64,000 nucleotides of DNA, from contig JAKFUF010000004.1 in NCBI GenBank assembly GCA_021732845.1, forward strand, positions 24,893-88,892, in the 5' to 3' direction. The stretch comes from Planctomycetaceae bacterium. GTDB lineage: Bacteria; Planctomycetota; Planctomycetia; Planctomycetales; Planctomycetaceae. Position 1 is the stretch's first letter. Each line of letters starts with the position of its first letter. Below the pieces are notes generated by a model. It worked only from the letters and a program-made list of their open reading frames with translations. It did no database searches and was not told the DNA's origin. The position numbers and the translations under genes are program-made. This document shows, in pieces, positions 42,800 through 54,212 of this stretch.

Positions 42800-43900
42800 T
42801 CGTGCAGTGGTGGGAACAATGGGAACGCAGTGGGAACAGGAGTGGTGGACGCAACTAATTACCACCAAACAGTTAACATCCACCTATTTATTTCCGTTCC
42901 CATTATTCCCACTATCCCCACCATACAGCGTTCTTTCCGGCCGTAACGCGTTTCCCCTTAAGTCTTCAAAAAATCAAATTGCATGAGTCCTATCCCAATT
43001 CCGAGTGGGAACAGTGGGAACAAGGACGCGCCGAGCTGAACACAGCCGCCCCGATATTTGCTCCATTCATCACCTCCGAACTCTGCGGCACTGGCTGGTC
43101 AACGGAATCGGCTCCCCCTTAAAGCAGCCTGAAGACTCGATCAAGGGTGTGGTTATTCCAGTCGCCGAACAGCCGCTGCCAAAGCCAGCACGGGACTGTC
43201 CGAACTGCTGACGGGTGAATTCATTCGGGTCTATTCCAGGGCACGCTATGAAAGCCTGTACTGGTGGCGTGTGGCCGGTGCGGCTCGGCTTGCTGCCCGT
43301 GGTTTTGGCATTCACGATGGCGATCTGCTGTCGATTGACACCAATCACAAGCTGACACCGATCCGGCAGATTCTGGCATCCAGAGTCACCATGTTCGATG
43401 CCTATGAACCGGGGCAGTGCTAACTGGGCGCATCGCTTGCATTTCGATCCACTGATCGGGGCCCGGTGATCGAAGCTAAAGTTGGCGGGTGTCGACCCGT
43501 AGCACTGTCAGTCGACGGTCTTTGCGCAGCCGCGGCCTCCAGATGACATCATGAAGAGCGCCGACCGCGCACCCGTCACGTGGCAGGACTGACTGGTCAT
43601 TTAACGGGATCGGAAAGGCGGCGAGCAGCCGCTTCTGAATCTTCAAATTGGAGTGGGTCGAAGGCAGGCCGCCATCGTCGCGACGAACGCTGGGCGTGAG
43701 AGATACAGCGCCAGAACATGCACCCTCTCGCCACAGGCATCGCGGGTCCGTTGCGACCATCGCGCCCCCATTGGTCAAAACTGCTGTCTCTACCGCACAG
43801 AGGCCAGTCATTTGCAAAAGTGCTGCCGTCGGGGGCCTCAGGGCAACCGAGTTGCTTGACCGAATAATTCGGGTGGCAAGCATTCGCTGATTGAGCTAGG
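42800..43900. other. gene-poor stretch
   Basis: Only short frames are present, without ribosome sites or recognised motifs. A frame at about 43200-43425 (ESLYWWRVAGAARLAARGFG, then IHDGDLLSIDT) might be a decayed S24-peptidase-like remnant, but this is weak. Confidence 0.3.
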
Positions 43901-43907
43901 TCATCGA

Positions 43908-44175
43908 ATGGTCGGAGTGGGTACAAACGCCCTCGCCTCCTCCATCGTCCTCGTCTGCCGTCCGCGACCTGACAACGCCCCGCTCGCCACCCGCAAACAA
44001 TTTCTCACCGACCTGCATAAGGAGCTTCCCGAGGCGCTGCGCAACCTGCAACGGGGGAACATCGCGCCGGTGGATCTGGCGCAGGCGGCGATTGGGCCGG
44101 GGATGGCGGTGTTCACGCGGTATGCCAAGGTGCTGGAATCGGACGGGACGCCGATGACGGTGCGGACCGCGCTGG
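43908..44175 (+). pseudogene. C-terminal fragment of DUF1156 DNA methylase
   Basis: The frame SIVLVCRPRPDNAPLATRKQ, then LPEALRNLQRGNIAPVDLAQ, AAIGPGMAVFTRYAKVLESD matches the C-terminal part of DUF1156 anti-phage methylases as I remember them. It has no N-terminal methylase domain and loses homology after about 44170. It is a remnant of a defence gene. Confidence 0.65.
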
Positions 44176-44641
44176 GACCGCTGACCACCAACTGTGACGA
44201 ACCAAAGCCCAATGTTTGCAGATCCCATGGCTCGGCGCAGGAATGGCACGATCATCCTGTGGATCGGTGTGTTGAGTTCGCGGAGTGCCTTCCACATGTT
44301 CAGTGGAACCTCCGCCTGGCCCACTTCCGCTCCCGACCATCCGCCCAGTGTCGGCGATTGGATGCGGGAATCACGCGGAGATGTGTCGCCGGACGGAATC
44401 TTGCATATCGCTCACTGATCCTCAGCATGCGACAGGGAATGCGCAGATCACGGAATTACTGCACAACCAACCGGTGGCTGCGTCGTGTCCGTTGGCTGTT
44501 TCGCATCCTTCGCGACGAACCCGGCCCCCGTGGCACCCTCGCGGCGCAGGGCGCGTCCGGAGCCACACCAGGCCGGAGTTCCTTCTTGCTCCGGCGTCCG
44601 ATCCCGAAATGAACCTTGGTTGTCACCGTTAACTTTTTCAT

Positions 44642-44917
44642 GTGGCCCGGTTGATGGCCTTGGCAATCCGCTTCGAACAACTCGTCCGCGACGGCACGGT
44701 GGCCGACTACGCGGAACTGGCGCGATTGGGGCACGTCACGCTGGCACGAATGACGCAGATTATGAACCTGTTGAACCTGGCACCGGACATTCAGGAGAGG
44801 TTGCTGTTCTTGCCGGAGGTCACAGAAGGAGACGACACGGTGACCGAGCGGCAGGTGGGGCCGGTGGTGAGGGTGGCGAGTTGGAAAAGGCAGCGGGAGA
44901 TGTGGGGGCGGTTTTGA
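44642..44917 (+). pseudogene. small HTH protein of recombinase loci, probably N-truncated
   Basis: A frame of 91 codons: MARLMALAIRFEQLVRDGTV, then YAELARLGHVTLARMTQIMN, LLNLAPDIQERLLFLPEV and a tail ending REMW. This HTH family commonly sits beside planctomycete site-specific recombinases. Here no recombinase follows, and the N-terminus seems to be missing a few residues. It could still be expressed from GTG 44642. Confidence 0.5.
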
Positions 44918-44951
44918 GTGCCCTGATGGCACGTCGGCTTTTCGACAGCGT

Positions 44952-45188
44952 TCACTCGACGTATGACCAGACGCTGTCGCAGAATTCGGCCCAGCAACCG
45001 TCCCACCATTTCACCGTCACCAAGGCCAACAGGCCGCTGTAGCACCCCACCATTAGCAGCCCGAGGCCCGTCATCGGCCAGTCCTTTGCCAGCCCGCACT
45101 CCCAAACCAGCCACGCGCCGAGCATCGGTCCGGCCATTGCCACGACCGCAAACGCCGGCGGATACCGCTAAATGGTCCAGAAAAACAT
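44952..45188 (-). pseudogene. membrane protein frame with internal stop
   Basis: Read on the minus strand: MFFWTI, TAG at 45168-45170, then RYPPAFAVVAMAGPMLGAWL and GLGLLMVGCYSGLLALVTV, two membrane helices. TAG is one change from TGG. A shorter protein from a later ATG (45143) remains possible. Confidence 0.4.
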
Positions 45189-45481
45189 CGGGACGATGAA
45201 TCGGTGGGCAGCGCGAACAACCAGCTGGACGACAAGTGAGATCACCTGAGTGATCTCCCCAATTGAGAACTCGCGGCTACCTACACAAACGGCCGCGAAC
45301 TCATCGAAGCTGGCTGGAACTTCGAGATGTCGCTTTATCGCTGCCGGTCATCTTTTCGGCGCAGGTCCTGTGCGGGATTCGCGTCCCTTTCAGCAACAGC
45401 GTTTAGGCCTGCGCGGCGTTCAAGATTTGATTCGGTTCGTGAGCCGCGTCAGCTTTTAAAATTGGGTCCGGCGGCTGTGTT

Positions 45482-46723
45482 TCAGTATTTGGGAAAGATG
45501 GCCGGAGTTGGGAAGCGGTCTTCGGGGTTGTTTCCGTCGTTCAAATATTCTTCCCGAGAGACGGTGAGTTCGGGCCAGTTCCCCGGGCGGACACGGACGA
45601 CTCTGCCGGGGCGGATGCCTTCGATGATGAGGTCCGTCTCGAAGCGGATTTGGATGCCGCTGCTTCCCAGGGGGATTTCTCCGGTCGCCTGCGTGACGGT
45701 GAGGATCGAACCTTTTGAAGCCATGTGAGCGGGGCCATAGGCTCCACCTGCGTGCTTGAGCGTGTTCTCCGCCGCGTTCATCACCGCGTGACTTCCCGTC
45801 TTGAAATCCGCGTACAGGGACGGATCCATACCGCCGAACAACGTTGCGGTAGCAGTGGCGCGGCCGAACTTACCGTACTCAACGGCGTCAATCCAGGCGG
45901 GCATCCAACGGCTGCGGATCAGTGCCTTGTGCTTCTCGGTTTGATTTTGAGCGGCGCGCTGCATGGCGGTCTCATCCAGCCAGATGTCCGTGATGTGGTA
46001 ACGCAGAAACACGCCGCCCGGGGTTGGCTGCCAGGTGAGTGCGAGGTGGACGGGTTGGCCGCTCAGAGTTTTTTTCCCTTCCGCCGGCCATACGCTCTCG
46101 GAAACCAAATCGGCGGGCGTGAGGCACTCGCGGCCGCGCCAGATTCGGGTGGCGGCATCGAAGGTCAGCTTTTCCCCCGTCGCCCTGCCGTCTCCGCTCT
46201 TCTTGGTTTCGCAGGTGGCAGAGATCATCCCCTGGCTTTTCTGCAGGTCCACTTCGTTCAACTTCCAGATTTTGCCCTCGCGCAGACAGAAGCTGGGCTC
46301 GTCCTCGAGCAGGAGCACATGGTTTTCGGCGGGCCGATCGGGAGGTCCTTCCTGGGAGACCGGGACGGCGGATGTTTTGGGGTCTGGCGGGAGAAATGCC
46401 CGGACGTGCAGGACGGCACCGAGCGAAAGGTCTCGGAGATCCGCCGGTGCGCCGTGCTGGCGGACCATGCCATAGGGGAGCATCGCGAAAGGATGCGGAG
46501 GGTTGCGGAAGAACTCGCCCGTGGATTCCACGCGGAGGCTGCCACGACGATTCGCATGATCCACGAACGCCAGCACGCCACGGTACGAGCGTGACTTGTC
46601 CAAAGCCGGAAACTTCCCCGCTTCAGGTCGGAACGGTTCATCTGCCGCGCACGCGGTGCTGGCGACCAGCGACAGGCAGAGGAGGAACGCAGTGCGCCAT
46701 CCGGAATCATGGGAGCGAGTCAT
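45482..46723 (-). CDS. exported planctomycete protein, unknown
   Basis: A 413-residue protein with a signal peptide ([20 protein letters not shown]). The mature part is a beta-rich domain with no catalytic motif I recognise; it includes [22 protein letters not shown] and [20 protein letters not shown] segments. Its ATG overlaps the DUF1552 stop by 4 bp, so it is third in an operon after the DUF1592 and DUF1552 genes. A periplasmic role linked to that pair is inferred from position only. Confidence 0.65.
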   Translation of the reverse strand: MTRSHDSGWRTAFLLCLSLVASTACAADEPFRPEAGKFPALDKSRSYRGVLAFVDHANRRGSLRVESTGEFFRNPPHPFAMLPYGMVRQHGAPADLRDLSLGAVLHVRAFLPPDPKTSAVPVSQEGPPDRPAENHVLLLEDEPSFCLREGKIWKLNEVDLQKSQGMISATCETKKSGDGRATGEKLTFDAATRIWRGRECLTPADLVSESVWPAEGKKTLSGQPVHLALTWQPTPGGVFLRYHITDIWLDETAMQRAAQNQTEKHKALIRSRWMPAWIDAVEYGKFGRATATATLFGGMDPSLYADFKTGSHAVMNAAENTLKHAGGAYGPAHMASKGSILTVTQATGEIPLGSSGIQIRFETDLIIEGIRPGRVVRVRPGNWPELTVSREEYLNDGNNPEDRFPTPAIFPKY

Positions 46724-48075
46724 AGTTCAATGGCCTTGTTGCTGTCGCCGAACTTGTCGGTTTCCACACCCATTCGCTGGGCCATCATGAGCAGCAGATT
46801 GCTCATGTGGGCGTCCGGGTTCGCCGGTTTGCTGCAAAGCGCATAGTGCTCACCGGGCTTGTCGAGCTGATAGCCCTGGAAGTGGCCCTGGTTGAAATCG
46901 AGATGACGTCCGTGCCTCAGCCCCAGGTCCGATCCGCCCGCGAGCACGAGTGGCAGATTGGCGTTGCCGTGGCTGTGTCCGTAGGACATGCCGCTGCCGA
47001 AAAGGGCCATCGTCGAGCCCAGCAGTGGCTTGCCGCCCAGATCCTTCGTCTCCTCGAGCCGGGTGAGGAAGTAGCCGTATTGCTCGATGGCGAAGGTGTC
47101 ATAGTTCGTGAGCTTTTCCATGTAGCCCTGATCGCCGCCGTGATGGCTGAGCTGGTGCCGCGACTCGGTGATGCCGATCTCGGGAATCGCAATGGCATCA
47201 CCCTCGCCACCCAGGCTGAAGGTGGCCACGCGGGTCACATCCGTTTGAAAAGCGAGCACGATCAGGTCATAGACGGTGCGGAAATAGTCGCCGGCCATCG
47301 TGTGGGCGATGTCGCGGTTGGTGCGCCGGCGGTCGGCGGGCGAGATGCCGGGGAGCGGCGTGTCCAGCCAGGCGTCGGCCCGCCGCGTCCGGATCTCCGC
47401 CTCGCGGATGGACGTGAGGTATTGCTCCGTCCGCCCTTTGTCGGCAGATCCCATCTTCTGCTCAAGCCTGCGAACTTCGGCAAGGTTGGCGTCCAGGACG
47501 CTTCCCTTGCGGCGCAAAGCCCGGCGCTGCGCCCCGGTGCCCCCCTTGGGCTCCTCGAAGAGGGATGCGAAGATCTCGCTGCACCGGCGCATCGCCGGGA
47601 GCCGGACCCCGTCCGCAGTCCAGGCGAGGGAATCCTGGGTGATGGCGATCTCCAGGGACGGGTAGCGTGTGTGCTTCGCGGTGATCTCGGCCATCTTCTG
47701 GTCGACGGAGATCGTGTTCCGATCCGCCGGACCAAGGTTGCCGCCGGTGAGCCAGACCGAAATGCAATTGTGATGGTGGCTGAGCGCGCCCGGGTGATGC
47801 ACACCGCTGATCGGCGTGATCACGTCCCGGTGCTTTTCGAGAGGCTTGAGCGACCGGGAGAACTGATAGTCCCTGCCGGGCGTTGTGATCTGATAATTCA
47901 GCGAATGGACGCCGTTCGCCAGGTAGATGAAGGCACTCCGCCGAGGGGTGGCAGATTTCTCCTCGGCCGCCCGGAGCGGCACCATGCATTCCAGGAATGG
48001 CAGCGCGACGCATGTCCCCATCGCCCGCAGCGCGTGCCGGCGGTCGATCATCCAGGATTGGGAAAGGAAGTTCAT
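46720..48075 (-). CDS. DUF1552 family protein
   Basis: A 451-residue protein with a Tat-like leader ([20 protein letters not shown]) and the DUF1552 pattern: [48 protein letters not shown], then a late [20 protein letters not shown] segment. The family is almost always paired with DUF1592 cytochromes in planctomycetes; the function is unproven, possibly periplasmic redox or polymer degradation. It starts 84 bp after the DUF1592 gene. Confidence 0.85.
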   Translation of the reverse strand: MNFLSQSWMIDRRHALRAMGTCVALPFLECMVPLRAAEEKSATPRRSAFIYLANGVHSLNYQITTPGRDYQFSRSLKPLEKHRDVITPISGVHHPGALSHHHNCISVWLTGGNLGPADRNTISVDQKMAEITAKHTRYPSLEIAITQDSLAWTADGVRLPAMRRCSEIFASLFEEPKGGTGAQRRALRRKGSVLDANLAEVRRLEQKMGSADKGRTEQYLTSIREAEIRTRRADAWLDTPLPGISPADRRRTNRDIAHTMAGDYFRTVYDLIVLAFQTDVTRVATFSLGGEGDAIAIPEIGITESRHQLSHHGGDQGYMEKLTNYDTFAIEQYGYFLTRLEETKDLGGKPLLGSTMALFGSGMSYGHSHGNANLPLVLAGGSDLGLRHGRHLDFNQGHFQGYQLDKPGEHYALCSKPANPDAHMSNLLLMMAQRMGVETDKFGDSNKAIEL

Positions 48076-48159
48076 CGTCCTGGGTTCCTTGCGTGCGGTG
48101 CTTCGTGGATGAGTTGATGACGCCGAGAGTGTTCGAATGCCGCCGACTCTGGCGTGGGG

Positions 48160-50616
48160 TCAGCGCTTTCGGATCAAGTCGGACAAGGCCACGGCGCGGA
48201 CGATGTCCTTGACGCGGTATTGGCTTTTCTTCGCCTCGGCCGCGATCGACTTCAGGTCGTCCTGATAGTCCACGGTGAGCACGCGGCGGAGAGCATACGT
48301 GCAAAGATGCTCGATGAAGGCGCGCGCGATCTGGTCGCGGTCTTCGAGCAACAGTCGTTTAAACTGGACGGAATCTTTGAACTGCCGGCCATCAGGCATC
48401 ACGCCCGACGCGTCGATGTGCGGATCTTCGCCAGTCCCCTTCGCCACTTTCTCCCGCGTGCGCCATTGTCCAATGGCGTCGTAGTTGTCCCAGGCGATGC
48501 CAAAATGGTCAATCTTCGTATGGCAGGCGGCACAACTCGCATTCTTTCGGTGGGCCTCGATCTTCTGGCGAATGGTGGCCTTCGGACTTTCGGGCGGGTT
48601 GGGTTCAATGGGGTCGACATTCGCCGGTGGGGGTGGCGGCGTCCTGCCGAAGATCGCCTCACTGACCCACACGCCGCGGTGAACAGGGCGATGGCGAGTA
48701 CCGTCCGAGGTCAGCCCCAGCACGGCCCCCATCGTCAACAGGCCGCCGCGGTGGTCCTCCGGCTGCAGCGAGACGCGTTGGAAGCCGCCCCCTTTGGGCT
48801 CCGCCAGACCGTAGAAATCGCACAACCGGGCATTGGCCATCGTCCAGTCGGAATCGATCAGACTGTCGACGGGGAGGTTCTTCGCCAACAACTCGCGGAA
48901 AAACTCAACTGGCTCCGCCCGCAAACTGGTTTCCAGCCAAGGGTCATAAGCGGGATAGAGCGCCTTGTCCGGCGTGAACATTCCCAGCCGGTGCAATTGG
49001 AGCCACTGCCGCGCGAAGTCCTCCACAAAGCGATTGGCCTTGCCGTCGGCCAGCATGCGGTCGACTTCCTTGGGCAGCAGTTCGTCATTCAATCCGCCAC
49101 CCTGCGCGGCAGCGAACAGGCCGTCGTCGGGCATCGAGCTCCACAGGAAATACGCGAGCCGTGTCGCGAGTTCCGGGCCATTGAGACGTTCGCGGGCGAC
49201 AGGGTCCCCTTCGACGATGTAAATGAAATGCCGGGACGTCAGCACGCCCGCCAGCGCCACTCGGAAGGCCGCCGCCGTCGTCTCTCCCGCCGCGCGTTCC
49301 GAGCGGTAGGCATTCAGGTAGTCGGCCAGTTCCTCCTGCGTGACGGGTCTTCGCCAGGCCCGCTGGGCGAAGCGTTGCAGATGCTCGGCCACCACCTCGA
49401 ATGTCGCGTCATCAGGTGGCGCGAGCCCAATTCGCCGTGACTTTTCCGCCTCCGTTTCCAGCGGTCCTTCCCATTCGATCCAGTCGACCAGCACCGTCGA
49501 GAACAGGCCGTTCCCCCTGTCGTCAAACATCTGCGGAGCGTTCGGATTCAGCAGCTGTGTCTCGCTGCTGTGCGTAAACATGTAGTTGGGACTGGCGAGC
49601 ATGTTGCGAAAGGCCGCGCCCCCTCGTCGGTCGACCACATCGGCGGCGACGACCGCCATGTGCAGGTTCGCCGGCATCTCCAGGAACACTTCGAACTCCT
49701 GGACCACGGGCTTGTCTTCCGGCGCGGTGACGTCGAATTCGATGAGGCCCGCGACGGTCTCTTCGCCAGTCTCCTTGCCGATGCTCAGGTGTGCAGGCTG
49801 ACCGCCGAGGGGCCGAATGCCGCTGGCCTGGATGCGGAATTTGTACAGCCCGCTCTGTTCCGGGCCGGGACTCCCCAACCAATTGGGCGAGAGCACGGAC
49901 TCGACGCGTCCCGGAAAGAGCAGGTAACGCAGGGGGCGTTTGATGCCGAACTTGTCCAGCGTCTCCTGCTGGGTCCTGCCGCCGTGATAGCGGAGGTCGA
50001 GGGCGGTTTTGCGAACCTTCCGCGCCTCGCTGGCCGTGGCGGGAAAGGCGCGGTCGAGCACGATCTCCGCGGCGCGGTAATAACGGTCGACATGTGACGG
50101 GGAGAGCGACAATTCCGACCCGATGCGCTCAAATCCATGCCACAGGGTGTCTTCATTCAACTCGCCCGGTTTGGCGGGATCATAGCGCACGCCGAGCAGG
50201 TCGTAGACTGTGTTCTGGTACTCTTTCCGGCTGAGCCGGTAGTGGGCCACCGCCGCACGGGACGCCATCCGCGCCGCTCGCCCCTCCTTGAGTCGAGCGT
50301 CGAGGGCGGTGACGAACGCCGAGATCTCATCCTGCGTCGGTTTTGGTTCACCCTCAGGCGGCATTGCGCCGGAGTTGATCCGATCAAGGACCTCCCCCCA
50401 GTGATGCGCATCCGCGCCCGCCTTGAAATCACGGGAAAACTTGTCGATCCGCACATCCCCCGTCACCTTTGCGGGGCCGTGACAGCGGACACAGTGCTTC
50501 TCGAGAAATCCCTCAAAGGAATCTGCTCCCAGTCCGGTGGCGGCCGAACTCAGAAAAACCGCGATCGTCAATGAAGCAAGGTGCACAGGAGCGGGGTGGG
50601 TGAGTGCGGGTTTCAT
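48160..50616 (-). CDS. DUF1592-type multidomain c-type cytochrome
   Basis: An 818-residue exported protein: signal peptide (residues about 1-30), N-terminal haem motif CVRCH (about 42), then the DUF1587-DUF1592-DUF1588-DUF1585 series ([56 protein letters not shown]-terminal [20 protein letters not shown]). A second CAACH haem motif lies near residue 693. The set is a planctomycete hallmark, thought to be periplasmic electron transfer. It is first of three minus-strand genes; the promoter should lie in 50620-50750. Confidence 0.88.
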   Translation of the reverse strand: MKPALTHPAPVHLASLTIAVFLSSAATGLGADSFEGFLEKHCVRCHGPAKVTGDVRIDKFSRDFKAGADAHHWGEVLDRINSGAMPPEGEPKPTQDEISAFVTALDARLKEGRAARMASRAAVAHYRLSRKEYQNTVYDLLGVRYDPAKPGELNEDTLWHGFERIGSELSLSPSHVDRYYRAAEIVLDRAFPATASEARKVRKTALDLRYHGGRTQQETLDKFGIKRPLRYLLFPGRVESVLSPNWLGSPGPEQSGLYKFRIQASGIRPLGGQPAHLSIGKETGEETVAGLIEFDVTAPEDKPVVQEFEVFLEMPANLHMAVVAADVVDRRGGAAFRNMLASPNYMFTHSSETQLLNPNAPQMFDDRGNGLFSTVLVDWIEWEGPLETEAEKSRRIGLAPPDDATFEVVAEHLQRFAQRAWRRPVTQEELADYLNAYRSERAAGETTAAAFRVALAGVLTSRHFIYIVEGDPVARERLNGPELATRLAYFLWSSMPDDGLFAAAQGGGLNDELLPKEVDRMLADGKANRFVEDFARQWLQLHRLGMFTPDKALYPAYDPWLETSLRAEPVEFFRELLAKNLPVDSLIDSDWTMANARLCDFYGLAEPKGGGFQRVSLQPEDHRGGLLTMGAVLGLTSDGTRHRPVHRGVWVSEAIFGRTPPPPPANVDPIEPNPPESPKATIRQKIEAHRKNASCAACHTKIDHFGIAWDNYDAIGQWRTREKVAKGTGEDPHIDASGVMPDGRQFKDSVQFKRLLLEDRDQIARAFIEHLCTYALRRVLTVDYQDDLKSIAAEAKKSQYRVKDIVRAVALSDLIRKR

Positions 50617-50999
50617 GGTGCTTTCGAGTTAAGCAGCGGCCTTCGATGCTTCGAGTCATCGGAATTCACAGCAACGACGTGAGGTTGGCTCCACACAAGG
50701 CATCCCCTGCCATCCAGCGGGCCTTCCTCGCACCAACCGAAGCGACTGGGTAATGCCATCATACAACCCCAATGTCGCTGTAAGGACCCCGAAGCATTTT
50801 TTCTTTTCATCAGTCGAAGCAGTGACGGTCACTGCGCCGGCCCTGTCAGTATTCGCCACGCCGCAAATCAGCGTCTCTGATCTTTCTTCAGGATCCGCTC
50901 CAAATGCCTATTCTGGTTGGTGCATGGGCGACGATTTCAAAAATGGTCCAGTCCGGTCGGGCGCTCCGCATCCGTGCGTCCGTTTACCGCGCACTCGTT

Positions 51000-51149
51000 G
51001 TGTCATGGTTCGCCACACGCCTGCTGGAATCCCGCTCGGCCATCTGGACCGTCCAGGACCTGCTGGGCCACGCCGAAGTTTCGACGACGATGATTTATAC
51101 GCAAGTGCTGCGGCCGGGATTCGCGGTCCAGAGTCCGCTGGACCGGTGA
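51000..51149 (+). pseudogene. integron-type tyrosine integrase C-terminal fragment
   Basis: The frame ends [20 protein letters not shown], then [16 protein letters not shown] and VQSPLDR, the C-terminal box with the nucleophile tyrosine of IntI-like integrases. The preceding RHxxR region is degraded and no N-terminus is found. No attC-like array is apparent. Confidence 0.7.
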
Positions 51150-51600
51150 GCGGTAGGCCCAAACCCACCGACCGCGTGCTTCGGCCAAACTCGCCCTGTT
51201 AAACGCCTGTTAACAACCGACCCCCTCGTGTGAACCACTCCGAGAGAGTTCGAGATTTTGCGGGCACCCGTGCCAAAAAGTCCACTGTTTGGAGCGAACC
51301 CCGTGGGCCCAAATTGCGTGCTCAGGTGGGTCCATTTTGCATGTTCATTTCCATCCGCACCGCCCAGGCTGCCGACGAGGCCGAAAAACATTCGGCCGAA
51401 CTGCGGAAGAAGTAGACTTTGGACTTTGGTAAGTCGCCGAGGCAGCCAGGCCGTTGGCCTGCGCTGATTTCATCGCCGCCTGGCAACTGCAACCAACCGT
51501 AGCGAACGGTGATCGGCTTGGGGCCGACTCCGACCCGGGGCGTCGGGGAGTTCGCGAAGGATCTTCGCCGCCTGCTCCCACAACACGGGGTCCGCCAACC

Positions 51601-52248
51601 TCACGGAACTTGGGGCTCACGCGTCACGCTCGCCTCGGGCGGCTTCTTCGGCAGGCGTTCGAGCAGGGACTTGAACTCGGGAAGCTCTCGCAGGGACTGG
51701 AGGTCGGGGTCGGTCTGCAGTCCCTCGCGGTCGTGCAATCCGTTGTCAACAGCCGCTTGCAGATCGGCGAGCGCCTCTGCCTGCAGCCGGTCGCGCAAGA
51801 CCGCTGCCTCCTAAGATTGTGCGAAGCCGGGGGACTTCAAGCGGACTTCCCGTACCTTGGACTTGTCCAGCCGGGCGAGGCACACGGCGGACACACAGGC
51901 GGCGTTGTATTTCGCCGTTTGGACGTCCGGCTTGGCGAACGTCCGCGGGCGCGCCGCCGAGCGGCCTGCCTCCGCGACATGGGTCAGCAGCTTGTCCGGC
52001 TCAGCACGTGCGCGGCCGAGCCACCCGACCGCCCGGTGATAGAGCAGCAACCCGCCCTCTTCCGTCTCGTCCGCGGCTTCGACCCGATCCATCACCTTCT
52101 CAATTCCCGTCTCATAGCTGTATTGCCGGTCTTTCACCGAAACAAATGAAATGTCGCATCCTTCGTTGCCACAGAAGGTCAACGCAGACCGCCCCATTCC
52201 ACGCACGACACCTTCGTGCCGGCCGTTGATGGCAACGTCTGCCTTCAC
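51601..52248 (-). pseudogene. TPR-type C-terminus of a planctomycete kinase, nonsense-broken
   Basis: One minus-strand frame holds TAKYNAACVSAVCLARLDKS, then a TAG at 51811-51813, then LRDRLQAEALADLQAAVDNG and LQTDPDLQSLRELPEFKSLL. This is the usual TPR tail of planctomycete Ser/Thr kinases. The upstream part drifts out of homology; no kinase domain is present. Confidence 0.55.
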
Positions 52249-52313
52249 TTTGCGAGGCGACCGCGACCGCTTTTATTTGATGTCCATATCACAAGGGTAG
52301 TGCGCTGAGATTG

Positions 52314-52890
52314 ATGTTGTTCGAATCCGCACTCGCGACCTGCTGCAAAGGAGGACGAAAAGCGAAAAGCGAGTCCCTGGTGCAGGAGCTGCTTCCGCCT
52401 GGTATCCGTTGGACAGAGCGGTACTATTCGCCGCTGACGACCCTCCTGGTGTTTCTCTGGCAGTGCCTTGCCAAGTCCTCGTGCCGCGAGGCGGTCGCCA
52501 AGCGGGTGGCCCAATGTGTGGCTGCCAGGCAGCAGCCGTGTTCTTATGCCACGGGCGCGTACTGTGTCGCGCGGACCAGACTGCCGGAAAACCTGGTGAA
52601 GGGGCTGGCCCGGCAGGTGGGCCTGGGGCTTCACAAGAAGGCTTTGGAAGCGTGGCTCTGGAAGGGGCGAAAGGTCAAGGTGGTCGATGGCTCGACGGTG
52701 AGCATGCCCGACACCGTGAAGAATCAGGAGGCGTATCCGCAGGGAGCCAACCAGAAGGCCGGCGTGGGGTTTCCCATCGCACGCATTCTGGTCATCTTTT
52801 CGCTGGCCGTGGGGACGGCGCTGGAACTGGCCATCTGCCCCTGCAAGGGGAAGTGGCAGAGCGAGCTGGCGATGGTCCGCCATGACACAC
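52314..52890 (+). mobile_element. IS4-family transposase remnant
   Basis: The N-terminal transposase frame reads MLFESALATCCKGGRKAKSE, with VVDGSTVSMPDTVKNQEAYP (first catalytic Asp in VDGS) and GVGFPIARILVIFSLAVGTA. Homology stops after about 52885, before the second Asp and the Glu, and the frame continues as unrelated sequence. No terminal inverted repeats were identified. Confidence 0.7.
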
Positions 52891-53430
52891 ATTCGTCAGC
52901 AGTTCGACTCGACCTCATTTCTCGCCGCGCGAAGAATGGTTGTTCGGACAGACGATTCACTGTCCCCGTACCAATCGCAACATACAATCGACTCGGGACA
53001 ACGCGCCACAATAACGACGGCGGGGCTGTTGAGAAAGAAGGGGCGTGAAGCAAGATCCGACGGAATTCCCTTTTTTGGAAAATTCCTGATTCGTTGAAAT
53101 TGAGCGCCCTGTTCGCCAGTTTCTCGAGCCTGAACAGGTAGGCAAACGCGTCCTCTTTCGAAAAGCCCATCCCGCCACTCGTCCCGTTCACGGGATCGCC
53201 TTCGGCAAAATTGACATCGTTTGCGATACAAACGCGAGAGGTTGACATTGACTGCGAATGAGATCGGGTTCGCGTCGCCCGAAGATGATGGCGAATCGCG
53301 CCCGATCGGTGCATTCATTGTCTTTCGATCCCGAAGAATGTTACCCTCTTGGCATCTTCGCCGCGGGGACCGGTGTGCTGTTCTGGACATGAAAGGCAAA
53401 TGGGAACCACCCGTTGCAGTTCCCAACCAA
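52890..53430. other. gene-free stretch before the sigma factor
   Basis: Only overlapping frames without recognisable products. It probably carries the promoter of the sigma-factor/kinase unit. Confidence 0.4.
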
Positions 53431-53431
53431 C

Positions 53432-53986
53432 ATGAATGAGGTCACGCGGGTTTTGCAGCGAATCCAGCGCGGCGAGGGAGCCGCCGCGGAGGACTTGTTG
53501 CCGCTGGTCTATGAAGAGCTGCGCAGGCTGGCGGCGATCCGACTGAAGGAAGAATCTCCCGGCCAGACCCTGCAGGCCACCGCCCTGGTGCATGAAGCTT
53601 GGCTGCGCCTGACCAGTGGCGAAGCGCGGGCAGCGTGGGACCATCGGGGCCATTTCTTCGCAGCCGCAGCCGAAGCCATTCGAAGAATTCTTGTCGAAAA
53701 CCACCGGCGCAAGCGAACTGCGAAGCGTGGTGGGCAGATGGTCCGCCGTGACGTGGAACTGGAACTCATTGAGGCCCCCAGTTGGTCCGACGATTTGCTG
53801 GCGATTGACGAGGTTCTGTCGCGTCTGGAGACGGCCCATCCCCGAAAGGCGGAATTGGTGAAGCTCCATTATTTTGCCGGACTGACACTCGGGGAAGCCG
53901 CCGATGTCCTGCGTATTTCCCTAGCCACGGCCGAGCGCGACTGGGTTTATGCCCGTGTCTGGCTGTTCCGCGAACTCCAGTCTTGA
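53432..53986 (+). CDS. ECF sigma factor, planctomycete type
   Basis: A 184-residue protein. Region 2: MNEVTRVLQRIQRGEGAAAE, then LLPLVYEELRRLAAIRL and ATALVHEAWLRL. Region 4: ETAHPRKAELVKLHYFAGLT, then LGEAADVLRISLATAERDWV, the -35 recognition HTH. This matches the sigma-70 ECF-like HTH family (PF07638) that planctomycetes pair with Ser/Thr kinases; phosphorylation by the kinase downstream (54213) may control it. ATG 53432 is chosen because the conserved sequence begins there. Confidence 0.85.
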   Translation: MNEVTRVLQRIQRGEGAAAEDLLPLVYEELRRLAAIRLKEESPGQTLQATALVHEAWLRLTSGEARAAWDHRGHFFAAAAEAIRRILVENHRRKRTAKRGGQMVRRDVELELIEAPSWSDDLLAIDEVLSRLETAHPRKAELVKLHYFAGLTLGEAADVLRISLATAERDWVYARVWLFRELQS

Positions 53987-54212
53987 TGTCCCCGTTCACC
54001 GTCCAGTTTCCAGCAAACTTCGATTCCAACTTGGGATGAAGTTTGAAGTGTGGAGCAAGCCCTGTTAATTGAAGGGGTTGCATCGCGGAGCACCGTCCAA
54101 GCTTGCCTTTACGCCACTGGACATTATCGGAGATTGTCGACGGAATTCGTGAGGGGCGTCGCAGGGCATTCTCGCATGACAGTGTGTCGCGGTTTCTTGG
54201 ACGGGGATCATC

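Noticed and set aside
43200..43425. S24 peptidase/UmuD-like remnant
   Set aside because: Only a short HDGDLL-like match; not enough to call.
46807..49440. Plus-strand ORFs of 428-436 codons opposite DUF1552/DUF1592
   Set aside because: No recognisable product; the minus-strand frames carry signal peptides, haem motifs and family patterns.
51200..51220. CGCCTGTTAAC match to the tRNA-Asn fragment
   Set aside because: Eleven bases can match by chance in 64 kb, and no further tRNA similarity surrounds it.
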